Below, one piece after another: positions 24,905-33,785 of a DNA stretch of 64,000 bases. This DNA comes from Bacteroidota bacterium (GTDB lineage: Bacteria > Bacteroidota > Bacteroidia > B-17B0 > Aurantibacillaceae): positions 1-64,000 of the forward strand of contig JAFDXR010000012.1 of assembly GCA_018267825.1 (NCBI GenBank). Reading direction: 5' to 3'. Position 1 is the stretch's first letter. Each line of letters opens with the position of its first letter. Position numbers and translations under genes: made by a program. Below the pieces are notes generated by a model, which ran no database searches, was not told the origin of the DNA, and worked only from the letters and a program-made list of their open reading frames with translations.

Positions 24905-26065
24905 TTAGTGCGCAGCAAACATATTCAGCATCTTCTGCAGGGCACTTTCCGTATGCATCCGTTCACCGTTATCGAGCGATTCCTGCGTCGCAGCTGCAGC
25001 CTTTTCGCGCATGCTTACTTCATAAGCCGCAATAGCTTCCTGTATTGTGTTGTGCTTGCCGGAGGTTAAGCAGGCACTCAGTTCCAGGGCATCGAGCATG
25101 GCCATATTGGCCCCTTCTCCGGCAAAGGGTGGCATCACGTGGGCGGCATCACCCAGCAGGGTCAGGTTTGGCTGGGCGTTCCATGTCTGGTCGGTTGGCA
25201 TGCAATAGATAGGTCGTGGTACAAAAGGCGTAGCAGCACTTTCGAAAAGCTCATGCCATATATTGCTCCACTCGCTGTATTCTTTTTTGAACCAGGCGAG
25301 GACCTGTGCTTTATCAGTATAATCGAGACCATTATCTGCAGCCCAGTTCTGAGCTGTTTTAAAGCTGATGTAAAAACCGATTTCACCATTATCTTTCTGA
25401 CCCATCAGGATATTTTTGCTGTTCCCAAAGGCCATAATTTTTCCACCCTTCAGCAATTTCGAAATGTTCGGCGCCGTATTTTCCGCATCGTAGATATTGC
25501 CTTCTAGCATGGTGATTCCGGTGTAAAAAGGTTTTATGTCGGTGAGATAGGGACGGATTTTAGAATTTGCCCCATCCGCAGCAATTACCAGGTCGGCGTA
25601 GGCAGATGTGCCGTTTTTGAATTGCAGGGTCCAGCCCTGGCCCTGGTGTTTCATGGAGATAAAATGACTGTCCCACACCATGGTTTCGGCCTGCAGTGAA
25701 TCGAGCAGAATTTTTCGCAGGGCGCCGCGGGCTATTTCCGGACGAAAGAATTTATTGCCAAAGTCTTCTTCTGTTTTGGTTTCGTGATCGCTGAAAAACA
25801 CTTCTGCCTGTTCGTTAAGGATCAGCTTTTTATCTGCCCCGGGGAGAAAATTATTTTTAAACGCGCCCAGTAAGTTTGCCTGGCGTATTGCTGCCAGGCC
25901 AGACTCTTCGTGCAGGTCGAGGGGAGAGCCCTGCACACGGGCATCTTTATTGATATCACGTTCATATACTTTGACATGAACACCCTGTAGTTGTAAAAGC
26001 CTGGCAAGAGTGAGTCCGCCGGGGCCGCCGCCAATAATGGCTACCTGTTTATTTGCTAATAACAT
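24905..26065 (-). CDS. Tet(X)-like FAD-dependent monooxygenase
   Basis: A class A flavin monooxygenase. The FAD site is visible as VAIIGGGPGGLTLARLL, VYERD at 33-37, and GDAAHVMPPFAGEGANMAM at 305-323. The whole chain follows Tet(X) from memory with a constant 4-residue offset through the middle domain. The three polar tetracycline contacts of Tet(X) (Gln192, Arg213, His234) correspond to Glu188, Lys209 and Gly230 here, so a different substrate is likely. Cytoplasmic. An AraC regulator is encoded 30 bp upstream on the same strand and may control it. Confidence 0.88.
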   Translation of the reverse strand: MLLANKQVAIIGGGPGGLTLARLLQLQGVHVKVYERDINKDARVQGSPLDLHEESGLAAIRQANLLGAFKNNFLPGADKKLILNEQAEVFFSDHETKTEEDFGNKFFRPEIARGALRKILLDSLQAETMVWDSHFISMKHQGQGWTLQFKNGTSAYADLVIAADGANSKIRPYLTDIKPFYTGITMLEGNIYDAENTAPNISKLLKGGKIMAFGNSKNILMGQKDNGEIGFYISFKTAQNWAADNGLDYTDKAQVLAWFKKEYSEWSNIWHELFESAATPFVPRPIYCMPTDQTWNAQPNLTLLGDAAHVMPPFAGEGANMAMLDALELSACLTSGKHNTIQEAIAAYEVSMREKAAAATQESLDNGERMHTESALQKMLNMFAAH

Positions 26066-26095
26066 ATCGTATAAGATTTAAAATACGATGCAAAA

Positions 26096-26851
26096 CTACC
26101 TCTGCTTCAGGACGGATAATAGTATAAATCGGTCGTTTTTGTTTTTTGAAAGTTCTTTCGGTACTACACCCGAGAATTTTTTTATTTCTTTTATGAAATG
26201 GTTTTGATCAGTGAAATCCAGTTCCGGAAAGAGTTTGCCCTGCGCAATATGCTCGAGGGAAGCTCTGAAACGCAGAATCTTACAGAACACTTTTAATGAA
26301 AGTCCCAGTTGCTGATTGAAATAGCGGTTGATCTGTCTGCTGCTCCAGCCGACGTTCTCCGACAGCCCGGCTACCTTCATGCTGCCTTTGGAGGCATAGA
26401 TGAACTCAAAGAGCCGGCGTTTCCTTTCATCCAGGTCTTCCGGCAGGAGTTGTTTTATTTTCAGAGAAGCTTTTTTATAAAATGCATCAAAGTCTTTTAG
26501 GTCATGTTCATTGAAATTCCAGAAATCATCCGGCAGATTTCTGGCGCTATCCAAATGATCTGCAATGGATGTGTGTAGGATATATTCGACGGCAAGCGGC
26601 TTGAAACTGATCACAAAGGCCAGCGTGTGCGGACTGATGCTGATCTGTTCCGGAAAAGTTTCGAGTCCCATGAGTGTAATGTGAAAAGGCTCGGATGCTG
26701 ATTTGGAGAAAAACAGGTCAACCCTGCCGTCGGGCATGATGACAACCTCTTTTGCTGTATCTGATTTGTTGTGAAACATGCCGATGTTTTCAACGAAATC
26801 GTTGAGGAGCTTGTCGGGCTTTACAAATTTATAGTAGAAGTCATTCTCCAT
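26096..26851 (-). CDS. AraC-family transcriptional regulator
   Basis: Residues 1-130 are a sensor-type N-terminal domain (VVIMPDGRVDLFFS, HTLAFVISFKPLAVEYIL) of the DUF6597 sort. The C-terminal 100 residues hold two helix-turn-helix units (MKVAGLSENVGWSSRQINRY, FTDQNHFIKEIKKFSGVVPK) of the AraC type. It is 30 bp upstream of the Tet(X)-like monooxygenase gene on the same strand, so the two form a probable unit in which it senses a small molecule. Confidence 0.85.
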   Translation of the reverse strand: MENDFYYKFVKPDKLLNDFVENIGMFHNKSDTAKEVVIMPDGRVDLFFSKSASEPFHITLMGLETFPEQISISPHTLAFVISFKPLAVEYILHTSIADHLDSARNLPDDFWNFNEHDLKDFDAFYKKASLKIKQLLPEDLDERKRRLFEFIYASKGSMKVAGLSENVGWSSRQINRYFNQQLGLSLKVFCKILRFRASLEHIAQGKLFPELDFTDQNHFIKEIKKFSGVVPKELSKNKNDRFILLSVLKQR

Positions 26852-26896
26852 CGTAAAGGAAGTGTGAAGATGAATACTGAAATTCCCAGGATAGTT

Positions 26897-27331
26897 TTAA
26901 TTTGTGTTGAAGTATAGTGCTCTGAAATTCTTTTGCTCTTCAAGTGTTGCAACTTCATCTACCGTTGATTCATCAAGTACATTGTAGGAATTTGTTTCAG
27001 TATCACCGGGAGTTTTACGAAGTTTATACATAAGTGTTCCCGCGCTCATATCGCTAAGCATGCCTGATTGTGCAGCGTCGAGGTCTGAGCATCTTACAAG
27101 TAAGCGGAAACCTTCGGGTTCTATTGTTTTTCGGATATCGTTTATAGCATTGGAGAGGAAGTACTCATTCCGCCCCTCTATAATTTTATCATTAAATCCG
27201 AATTTCGTATTCCAGATCACGTTACGGGTTGTACTATGCAGGCCTTTTTCTACAAACAGTGTATGTTCAGATAATTTGCCTGGGCCCGGATGAAACACTT
27301 TCAGTTTAAATGTTTTTTGTTCCGGCTCCAT
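26897..27331 (-). CDS. Hypothetical cytoplasmic protein
   Basis: A 144-residue protein with no signal peptide or membrane helix. It opens with beta-type segments (FKLKVFHPGPGKLSEHTLFV) and has a helical middle (EYFLSNAINDIRKTIEPEG). It does not match a family that I know. It stands between the AraC regulator and the VOC lipoprotein gene. Confidence 0.65.
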   Translation of the reverse strand: MEPEQKTFKLKVFHPGPGKLSEHTLFVEKGLHSTTRNVIWNTKFGFNDKIIEGRNEYFLSNAINDIRKTIEPEGFRLLVRCSDLDAAQSGMLSDMSAGTLMYKLRKTPGDTETNSYNVLDESTVDEVATLEEQKNFRALYFNTN

Positions 27332-27380
27332 ATTATGATCTTAATGTAAATCGAGACAGGGTCAGCTATATCATATCGTT

Positions 27381-27908
27381 TTATTTCCCTTCCTGACCGT
27401 TACTGTCGGCGGGTTCCCAAAGCTCAATTTTATTGCCTTCAGCATCCATAATATGGATAAACTTCCCGTATTCATAGGTAGCAATACTGTCGACGATGGT
27501 AACGCCGTTTTTCCGGAGCTGGTCTACAAGCCCTTCGATATTCTGAACACGGTAATTGATCATAAACTCTTTTTTGGAAGGTGCGAAATAATCGCTGCCT
27601 TTTTTGAAAGGGCTCCATTGAAGTTGATTCACTTCATCGGGGTTATTTAAATTTCTGAATTCAAAGGTTGAGCCATAATCGTTTGTTTCAATTCCCAGAT
27701 TTTTGGCATACCATTCCCTGGTTTCTTTCGGATTTTCGGAGAAGAAGAAGATGCCTCCGATGCCGGTTACTTTAGGCGTTGTATCTTTGGCTGAAGCAGT
27801 GCTTTCGGGTTGTTTTTTTTGTTCTTCCATGTTTTGGTTTTTTTGTGGTGTGGTGTTGCAGGCTATGAACGCTGCCGCCATCGAAAGGGTTATAATTGAT
27901 CTGAACAT
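27381..27908 (-). CDS. VOC/glyoxalase-like lipoprotein
   Basis: The open frame gives a lipoprotein signal (MFRSIITLSMAAAFIAC, Cys17) and a Lys/Glu/Thr-rich linker, then one vicinal oxygen chelate module: IGGIFFFSENPKETREWYAKNLGI, SPFKKGSDYFAPS and FIHIMDAEGNKIELWEPAD with the metal-ligand Glu. The lipid anchor is unusual for a glyoxalase domain. An internal Met (MEEQKK, Met26) would remove the anchor, but the lipobox is good. Function unknown. Confidence 0.8.
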   Translation of the reverse strand: MFRSIITLSMAAAFIACNTTPQKNQNMEEQKKQPESTASAKDTTPKVTGIGGIFFFSENPKETREWYAKNLGIETNDYGSTFEFRNLNNPDEVNQLQWSPFKKGSDYFAPSKKEFMINYRVQNIEGLVDQLRKNGVTIVDSIATYEYGKFIHIMDAEGNKIELWEPADSNGQEGK

Positions 27909-28044
27909 TTTTTTGTTCTTTTATAGAATTAGCAAGGTTCTGAAGGTATAGCTATATATATTCATACTTTTTTCTTGTCGATGGAGCGTTATTTAAAGAT
28001 AAGGGTTTTCTGGGAAGAACAAAAGCAGATGATTTAAGGAAATG

Positions 28045-28605
28045 TTAAGGTATAATGCAAAACCCAACAATATCATGAATGGTTTTACTGATATGATCAT
28101 GACCCGCGGGGTATGAAATGCCTGTGATAAACAAATAGGACCGGCCTTTCAGTGTTTTGAGTTTTTCTATACCTATGTTATTATCCGCCATTGTGTCTGA
28201 TTTAACTTCCGTATAAAAAGGATATTCGTTTTCGCAGACAATATCATAGGCGATAGCGCTGACCTGGGTTTTGATATGGTTAATGCTCAGGCGGAGTGGT
28301 GATTTAAGGAGTTTAAGTAATGTATCAACGGAAATCGTGTCCAGAATTTTTTGAAACCTGAAAGTGGTGATGGTGTCTTTTTTTATGGTTTCATTCCCCT
28401 CACTGTCGAACTCGGCAATAGTAGCAATGATCGTTCCGATAGATACCTGGCAGGTGTCAAAGCGGCGTGCTTCTGCCGGTGGCAATAAGAAATTTTTGAA
28501 AGTATAGTTCTTAAGTGTCCATTCATATTGGCTGTGGGTTTTCTGGGCGGAAGCCGGAAAAACTATGAATATGAACAACAAGACAAAGGTGTGTGTGTAC
28601 TTCAT
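28045..28605 (-). CDS. Hypothetical secreted protein
   Basis: A signal peptide (THTFVLLFIFIVFPASA, residues 4-20) precedes a mature domain of 165 residues rich in Ile, Thr and Asp. It contains several predicted strands and a final HDHISKTIHDIVGFCI. No family recognised. Its start abuts the stop of the upstream small membrane protein gene, so they are co-transcribed. Confidence 0.68.
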   Translation of the reverse strand: MKYTHTFVLLFIFIVFPASAQKTHSQYEWTLKNYTFKNFLLPPAEARRFDTCQVSIGTIIATIAEFDSEGNETIKKDTITTFRFQKILDTISVDTLLKLLKSPLRLSINHIKTQVSAIAYDIVCENEYPFYTEVKSDTMADNNIGIEKLKTLKGRSYLFITGISYPAGHDHISKTIHDIVGFCIIP

Positions 28606-28827
28606 TTAAAAAGTATTGAATCGGGTAAGCCTGATAGCAAAGAAAGTAATGGCAAGACCAATAGTAATGATGTATTTAGCCCGGATCAATGAAGCAGGAA
28701 GATTTAATACCGTGCGCGAATAGTATTTGGCCAAAATAACCAGAACAATCAGGCAGAAGAGAAAGAGCTTGTTTGCAGCTAATGTTTCAAGTAATCTGTC
28801 TTTTGCTTTATTTCTTTGAGTGGTCAT
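28606..28827 (-). CDS. Small two-helix membrane protein
   Basis: A 73-residue protein with two hydrophobic helices (KLFLFCLIVLVILAKYYS and YIITIGLAITFFAIRL) and a basic N-terminus. No family recognised. It lies directly upstream of the secreted protein gene with no spacer. Confidence 0.6.
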   Translation of the reverse strand: MTTQRNKAKDRLLETLAANKLFLFCLIVLVILAKYYSRTVLNLPASLIRAKYIITIGLAITFFAIRLTRFNTF

Positions 28828-28911
28828 TTTTTAAAATTTTGTATGGTGTGCGGCACAAAGATGCATGGAAGGAGTGTAAGGCTTTTTTTTGAGGCAGCTG
28901 AAGGATAAAAT

Positions 28912-29721
28912 CTATGGTGCAAAGGGCAAGGAAGCGGTCATTGTTTTGGTGTAGAAAAATCCGTTGTAATCTTCGATGTTGAAAATATTGGGCAGATAAT
29001 AGTTTTCGTATGCCGTAACCGTACTGAAAATGCTGTTTCCCGGGGCTACCTGGTGAATTTTTAAACCGTCGGCAGTTTTACTGAACATGGTGCCGCCATT
29101 GTTCATGTAATTTATAGAGCACACTTTCTTTCCGAAGCGCTCTTTCAGATAGCAGCCCATGGTCTTGCTGCCATTGTGTGGAACGATTTTATTGTGAATG
29201 TTTCCGCTTAATGTGATGAATACAGCATTTGTATCGGCTCTGGAACATTTGAGAATATTTTCATACATGACGAAGTCGCGGTTTGCCTTTGTGTTGTCAA
29301 AAAAACAAAATCTCACGCCGAGTTTATTGCATGTGTTGATGGCGCGGAACCAGGCTTCACTTCCCCGGCCATCTACTGTTTTTCCTGAAAAAAAAGCGGT
29401 CTTCGACAAACCGCTTGAGTCGTGCTGTTGGTAAAACGAAGCCATGAGTGAATCCTGGATTTCGAATCCAATGATCACCTGTTTATTATTGGAAGCAAAC
29501 GTTTTGGCAAGACCGGTTAGAAATTCAGCAGGCTCTTTGGTGCCGTGCATTTCGCCCAGACATATAAACCTGTAATTTTTGAGCAGATTATAGAGGTTTT
29601 GATTGACAGCTGCAGGGTCTTTACATTCAACCGCGTTTTTTTGTATGGCCTCGGAAACGTTTTGGCTATAGAGCCGTCCAATTGCCAGGATGATTAGAGC
29701 GAAGTGTTTGATTTTATACAT
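28912..29721 (-). CDS. ChaN/TIKI or erythromycin-esterase-like secreted protein
   Basis: A signal peptide (KHFALIILAIGRLYSQ) is followed by the motif FICLGEMHGTKEPAEFL (Glu56, His58) and a later FITLSGNIHNKIVPH (His175, His180). The paired GExHGT and GNxHN motifs are typical of the haem-binding-uptake/TIKI and EreA-like superfamily, in which they form a metal- or substrate-binding site. It is probably periplasmic. The exact branch is uncertain, and no resistance role is implied. Confidence 0.68.
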   Translation of the reverse strand: MYKIKHFALIILAIGRLYSQNVSEAIQKNAVECKDPAAVNQNLYNLLKNYRFICLGEMHGTKEPAEFLTGLAKTFASNNKQVIIGFEIQDSLMASFYQQHDSSGLSKTAFFSGKTVDGRGSEAWFRAINTCNKLGVRFCFFDNTKANRDFVMYENILKCSRADTNAVFITLSGNIHNKIVPHNGSKTMGCYLKERFGKKVCSINYMNNGGTMFSKTADGLKIHQVAPGNSIFSTVTAYENYYLPNIFNIEDYNGFFYTKTMTASLPFAP

Positions 29722-29841
29722 AATTATTTCCTGAATAATGTTTTAAAGAGCGATGTCTTTAAGGTTCTTAATGGATGCCTTATTTTGCATGCCACCTCTT
29801 TTTGTAGTTATATGGCTGAGTACAGGCACCAGGGCTGCTTT

Positions 29842-30330
29842 CTATTTGTAGATGTTGTCTTTAAAACGCTGGTACCAAAGCCATTGGTCATAATCCTGCT
29901 CAATGTTTTTTTTGTAATCATTGGTTTTCACCTCATAGTAGTTCGGACCATTGGAAGTTAAGGCCAGTGAATCAGAAAAAATGCTGACCTGGTGCAGAAA
30001 TTCGTTTACAGAACTGATGTCGGTATCGGTGAGTGTTTTTGTGAGGCTGTTTATCTTTTTAGGGTCAATGATCGTATCTCCATTCCAAACGGTTATGCCA
30101 TTTGTGAATTTCACGGCATAGCTGTTTCCCTGTCTGTATATTTTATTCTGTTCCAGGCAGCCGCCCCATTCGCCACCGCATTCGTGATGGATACAAGCCA
30201 CAATGAGTAAAGTGTCTTTCTCAGAAAGGTTCTCAAGTGTTTGCTTATCCTTAAATGCCTGAGTAGAATTCCTGTTCGGACTGCAATTCAGCAAAACGAA
30301 CAGCAAAGGGATATAGAAGAGTTTTTTCAT
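29842..30330 (-). CDS. Lipoprotein sharing a family with the 56158 cassette protein
   Basis: A lipoprotein signal (MKKLFYIPLLFVLLNCS, Cys16) precedes a 145-residue domain with ECGGEWGGCLEQNKIYRQGN and NGPNYYEVKTNDYKKN. The same landmarks (CGEWGGHVEKIVIYKFKD, SNASNSYEVQFTKDY) are found in the protein at 56158-56676 in the cassette array, so I place both in one family of unknown function. Confidence 0.72.
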   Translation of the reverse strand: MKKLFYIPLLFVLLNCSPNRNSTQAFKDKQTLENLSEKDTLLIVACIHHECGGEWGGCLEQNKIYRQGNSYAVKFTNGITVWNGDTIIDPKKINSLTKTLTDTDISSVNEFLHQVSIFSDSLALTSNGPNYYEVKTNDYKKNIEQDYDQWLWYQRFKDNIYK

Positions 30331-30352
30331 CGTGTTGTGAATTTACAAAGGA

Positions 30353-30832
30353 TTAATCAGAGAGCATGTAAATAAATTCTTCGATCTCTGTCTGCCGGGC
30401 ATTGGCAAATCCTTTATCTGTGCCGATTTTTACAAACCCGCATTTTCCCAGAACCTTCTGTGAACCATGGTTGTCAAACGCTACGCGTCCGTAAATAGGT
30501 CTGGTTTGTTCCATTTTCAGTAATGCCCGGAGGGCGGCTGTTGCAATACCCTGCCCCCAAAAGGCCTTATCGATCCAGTAGGTGATTTCCCTGTCGTTTT
30601 CAATGGTGAAAGCGGCTATACTGCCGGCAATAGTACCATCGATCCTGATCGTTTGCATGTTGATGGCGGTGTCAGCCAGATGCTTGCTGTATTTTTCGAT
30701 GTAAGCCGGTTTATCGTTCGGATCTTTTGCGGTAAAGGCCGCCAGGTAATTGGCTTCCGGGTCAAGCTGGAACTGAAAAAATGTATCCAGATCATCTTTT
30801 TCTGTTTTGGTTAATGTGATGTTGCTTTTCAT
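30353..30832 (-). CDS. GNAT-family N-acetyltransferase
   Basis: A 159-residue GNAT. EITYWIDKAFWGQGIATAAL gives motif A with the acetyl-CoA loop GQGIAT, and AFDNHGSQKVLGKCGFVKIG gives motif B. The substrate cannot be told. It lies in a stretch of envelope proteins, 20 bp downstream on the same strand is the lipoprotein gene ending at 29842-30330. Confidence 0.87.
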   Translation of the reverse strand: MKSNITLTKTEKDDLDTFFQFQLDPEANYLAAFTAKDPNDKPAYIEKYSKHLADTAINMQTIRIDGTIAGSIAAFTIENDREITYWIDKAFWGQGIATAALRALLKMEQTRPIYGRVAFDNHGSQKVLGKCGFVKIGTDKGFANARQTEIEEFIYMLSD

Positions 30833-30896
30833 CTGGTTTTGATATTCTGTCGGTTTATGTAATGTTCAAAGATGAATATCTATATGTTATCCATTT

Positions 30897-32171
30897 TTAA
30901 TCATTCTGAGGGTTTATGGTCCATGTTTTGTTGCTTTTTGATGTTGGCCTGATCAAAAACTTTTTCTGAGAAAAGGCAATGCCAAAGGAAACAGATAAGA
31001 CGGCAACACCAAGCGATACAGATGTAACCTGTCTGAATCTCTGGTGGTTGAAACCTTCTTTCTGAATCGAGATCAATGGGGATACAATAAAGGCTGATGT
31101 CAGAGAAAGCAGAGTCGTATTTATTGTTAAGCCATTCCACAGACTTCGCGTGTAATATATTCTGGAAATATCTTTTAAAGGCACTTTGGCAAAACCTGAA
31201 GAAACCGGCGTAAAGAAGAAGTGGAGACTATCGGTGTTTCTTCTGTAAAAATTATGGGTATCCATTTCCTCAGTCTGAATAATCATCGAGTCATTGCTGA
31301 TTGATATGAAATCACCACGTACATGGTATTCTATACTGTCGTGGCGGATGCCTTTTTTATCGAAATGTACGCTTAGATCCCAATGGCGTGACACTTCCTT
31401 CTCTCTGTGTTTTCTTTGAAGAATGAATGAGGTATAATTGGGAGAATTCGGGAAATCACACGAGCTCAGGATGGAGGGGATGTGGTAAGATGCTTTTAAG
31501 TTTGCTTTCTTGTGAGTGTTTTCCCAATAGCCCAGCCCATAGTTTTCGGCTGTGTTATCGACGAATGATACAACATAGGATCGGCCATCTTTATAAATAG
31601 CCCTGGATATACCGTTCTTTTTATCGTTCTGATAATTCAGCAGTATTTTTTGTGCATCCGGGGAAGCTCCGACCCACAGGCCCTGTCTGTAGTTATACTT
31701 ATAATTTGAAGTGTCGGCAGGAGCGTAATTCGTAAGCCGGAAACAGAGCTTTATTTGTGTTTTTTCTGTGGGTGGAGGGTCACCGTAATGCCAATTCTGA
31801 AACGTAAATCTTGACATAAAAGTTTCAGAACAATCTTCATAGTCAGATGAAGTGATTTGATCCAATGAAATGATAGAGTCTTTACGGTAGAAAACAACTC
31901 CGGAATAGCCGTCAACAGAAGGAATTTCATATTTATCTGCTCTGAATCGAATCATGAGTTTGTAAGTGCTGTCATTGTATACAGTCAGATCGGCATCTTT
32001 CTTATTGGGAATAAACTTCAGGGAGCTGTGACCGGAAGAATATATTTTTTTGTTGCTCACGGTTATGTCAAGCGTGTCGATGAATACACTGGCAAGCGAT
32101 TGAGCCTTCAGTATACTGACAGACAGTAGCATGGATACCGCCAGAAGTTTTGTGATTGTTTTAATCAGCAT
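30897..32171 (-). CDS. Hypothetical exported protein with C-terminal membrane segments
   Basis: A signal peptide (TKLLAVSMLLSVSILKAQ) starts a 424-residue protein. The central 300 residues are beta-rich and aromatic-rich with no family that I recognise. Near the C-terminus two hydrophobic segments (TTLLSLTSAFIVSPLISI, TSVSLGVAVLSVSFGIAF) may be membrane helices, followed by a basic tail. Envelope location is likely. Confidence 0.68.
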   Translation of the reverse strand: MLIKTITKLLAVSMLLSVSILKAQSLASVFIDTLDITVSNKKIYSSGHSSLKFIPNKKDADLTVYNDSTYKLMIRFRADKYEIPSVDGYSGVVFYRKDSIISLDQITSSDYEDCSETFMSRFTFQNWHYGDPPPTEKTQIKLCFRLTNYAPADTSNYKYNYRQGLWVGASPDAQKILLNYQNDKKNGISRAIYKDGRSYVVSFVDNTAENYGLGYWENTHKKANLKASYHIPSILSSCDFPNSPNYTSFILQRKHREKEVSRHWDLSVHFDKKGIRHDSIEYHVRGDFISISNDSMIIQTEEMDTHNFYRRNTDSLHFFFTPVSSGFAKVPLKDISRIYYTRSLWNGLTINTTLLSLTSAFIVSPLISIQKEGFNHQRFRQVTSVSLGVAVLSVSFGIAFSQKKFLIRPTSKSNKTWTINPQND

Positions 32172-32490
32172 AGAGGTATCGGTTTTTATCGCAGATTAGC
32201 AGGATTTGGGTTTCGTTATACAGTTTGGCCTGATTACTTATGACCGCCTTTCGAAGCAGGTTAGGGAGTTTAGTGTTGATCGGGCCAGCGACAATGGTAC
32301 TGAGTCGTAGCGAGGTCAATTTCTCGGATAGGAGGCTGAATGTCGACCATGAATTAGACCATTCAAATTCATTCAGCCTTTCTCTTTGGATTTCCTGCCC
32401 ATTTTGCTCCGGCAGATTTTTCGATTGCGTTTTGGTAATTCCTTCACAGTAAGGATGTAAATTTTGATATTTAAGGAATTCTGATTTCAT
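32161..32490 (-). CDS. Doubtful small hypothetical protein
   Basis: A 109-residue frame without signal peptide or recognisable motif; it overlaps the downstream gene start by 11 bp. If it is not real, 32172-32559 is a non-coding gap. Codon use (frequent AAA, GAA, TCC and TTA) is compatible with coding, but nothing else supports it. Confidence 0.4.
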   Translation of the reverse strand: MKSEFLKYQNLHPYCEGITKTQSKNLPEQNGQEIQRERLNEFEWSNSWSTFSLLSEKLTSLRLSTIVAGPINTKLPNLLRKAVISNQAKLYNETQILLICDKNRYLYAD

Positions 32491-32559
32491 AAAGCCTTTG
32501 CATCATATATCTTTGTTGGTCGAATGCAGTGAATTATTTCGGCTAGTTTGCCAATTTAC

Positions 32560-33078
32560 TTAGTCTTTTAGGTTTGCCTCCACCTGCTTGTAAACGGTAG
32601 CGTTACATTTTTTAAGGAGGTTTTTTTTTGTTTCGTCACTCCGACAGTCAGTTAGAAGCTTCTCAAGGGCTGCTCTTATGTCGGGAAGTTTACTTATATC
32701 CTGAGCATCAGCAGCCAGATCAAATGCTACCTGCTTCAACCAGTTATCAAGATCCCCGGCTTTCATTTCAGAGGTGTTTTCAAGAAAATCTTTGGTGCAG
32801 TTCATGTAATATTTTCTGGCAACGCCGGAAAAATATTCACTTAAAGCGCCATCAGAGAACCGCTGAATGCGATTGGCTACCTGAAAATAAAAAAATTTGT
32901 CGTCTTTGGCTTTACAGAACAGGCTATCCAGTGTCTGAAACATCTTTTCTTCATTGCCATCGTCGTAGCTGACTTTTCCATCCAGAATTTGTTGTCCAAA
33001 AAACTTCGTGTCAAAAACTTTCTGAGAGAGTAGTATGGAAGTGCAGAACAGAAACAATAGAGTTAGTTTTATTCTCAT
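32560..33078 (-). CDS. Hypothetical secreted helical protein
   Basis: A signal peptide (MRIKLTLLFLFCTSILLSQ) and a mature part that is almost all helical (FFYFQVANRIQRFSDGALSE, AALEKLLTDCRSDETKKNLL) with four Cys. No family recognised. Periplasmic or secreted location is expected. Confidence 0.68.
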   Translation of the reverse strand: MRIKLTLLFLFCTSILLSQKVFDTKFFGQQILDGKVSYDDGNEEKMFQTLDSLFCKAKDDKFFYFQVANRIQRFSDGALSEYFSGVARKYYMNCTKDFLENTSEMKAGDLDNWLKQVAFDLAADAQDISKLPDIRAALEKLLTDCRSDETKKNLLKKCNATVYKQVEANLKD

Positions 33079-33139
33079 AGTCTATTATGAATGGCTTCAT
33101 ACATGACAATCGCTTGTTAGTATGTTCAGCCGGTTTTAA

Positions 33140-33778
33140 CTAAACGGGGCAAATGGCAATATTGACTTTGTAAACATGGAATCTCTTATTCCTGTCGATA
33201 TACAGAAATGTTTTGGCGACGCGCTGGTCATGAATTTTCACATAGTACCAGGTGTCTTTCTGAAAATTATGGGGACAGATATCATATTGTCGGTTGTTTA
33301 GAATAAACATTTCGTCGTAGTGTTCGGGTTTTTGTTGAATCGAAACGATCTGCCTGTTTCGTCCGGCTGATTTATAGCTGATATTTACTGTATCGGCACT
33401 CCATTTAAAAGGCCCGTTCGGCTGTCTGAAATATATTTTATCAGGCCGGTACATCGTTGCGTTTTCTGTTCCTGGATTGTAACAGGCGAATCTGGCGGTT
33501 ACAGTATATTCCGAAGGAAGTCCTGCGCTGTCTTTCGTAAGTATAATCAGTTGCTCGAATAATACCCCATTCGTCAGTTCGCATGAGCCTTTGATGCATA
33601 GGGCGTTTATTTTTATTCGACACGACTGGTTTAGAGAAAGCACCATGGCACCGGTCGCCGCACATCCTGAAAGTAAAAAAAAACCACTGAGCAACCCGAC
33701 AAACAGTAATATACAGGGCCGTCGTTTTATAGCAGGGATGGATTTTGTACCATTATGTTTGTTTTGATGAAATATCAT
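33140..33778 (-). CDS. Hypothetical lipoprotein
   Basis: The basic N-terminus (residues 1-20) precedes a hydrophobic segment and lipobox FFLLSGC (Cys39). The mature domain of about 170 residues has Cys clusters (SCRIKINALCIKGSC) and strand-type segments (TYYVKIHD-like WYYVKIHDQRVAKTFLYI). The N-region is long for a lipoprotein, so the true start could be later, but no other Met precedes the hydrophobic core. It lies 7 bp downstream of the next gene on the same strand. Confidence 0.66.
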   Translation of the reverse strand: MIFHQNKHNGTKSIPAIKRRPCILLFVGLLSGFFLLSGCAATGAMVLSLNQSCRIKINALCIKGSCELTNGVLFEQLIILTKDSAGLPSEYTVTARFACYNPGTENATMYRPDKIYFRQPNGPFKWSADTVNISYKSAGRNRQIVSIQQKPEHYDEMFILNNRQYDICPHNFQKDTWYYVKIHDQRVAKTFLYIDRNKRFHVYKVNIAICPV

Positions 33779-33785
33779 AGTGATG

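Noticed and set aside
24905-26065. Tetracycline resistance gene tet(X)
   Set aside because: The residues at the three substrate-contact positions differ, and the gene sits in a chromosomal context without resistance cargo.
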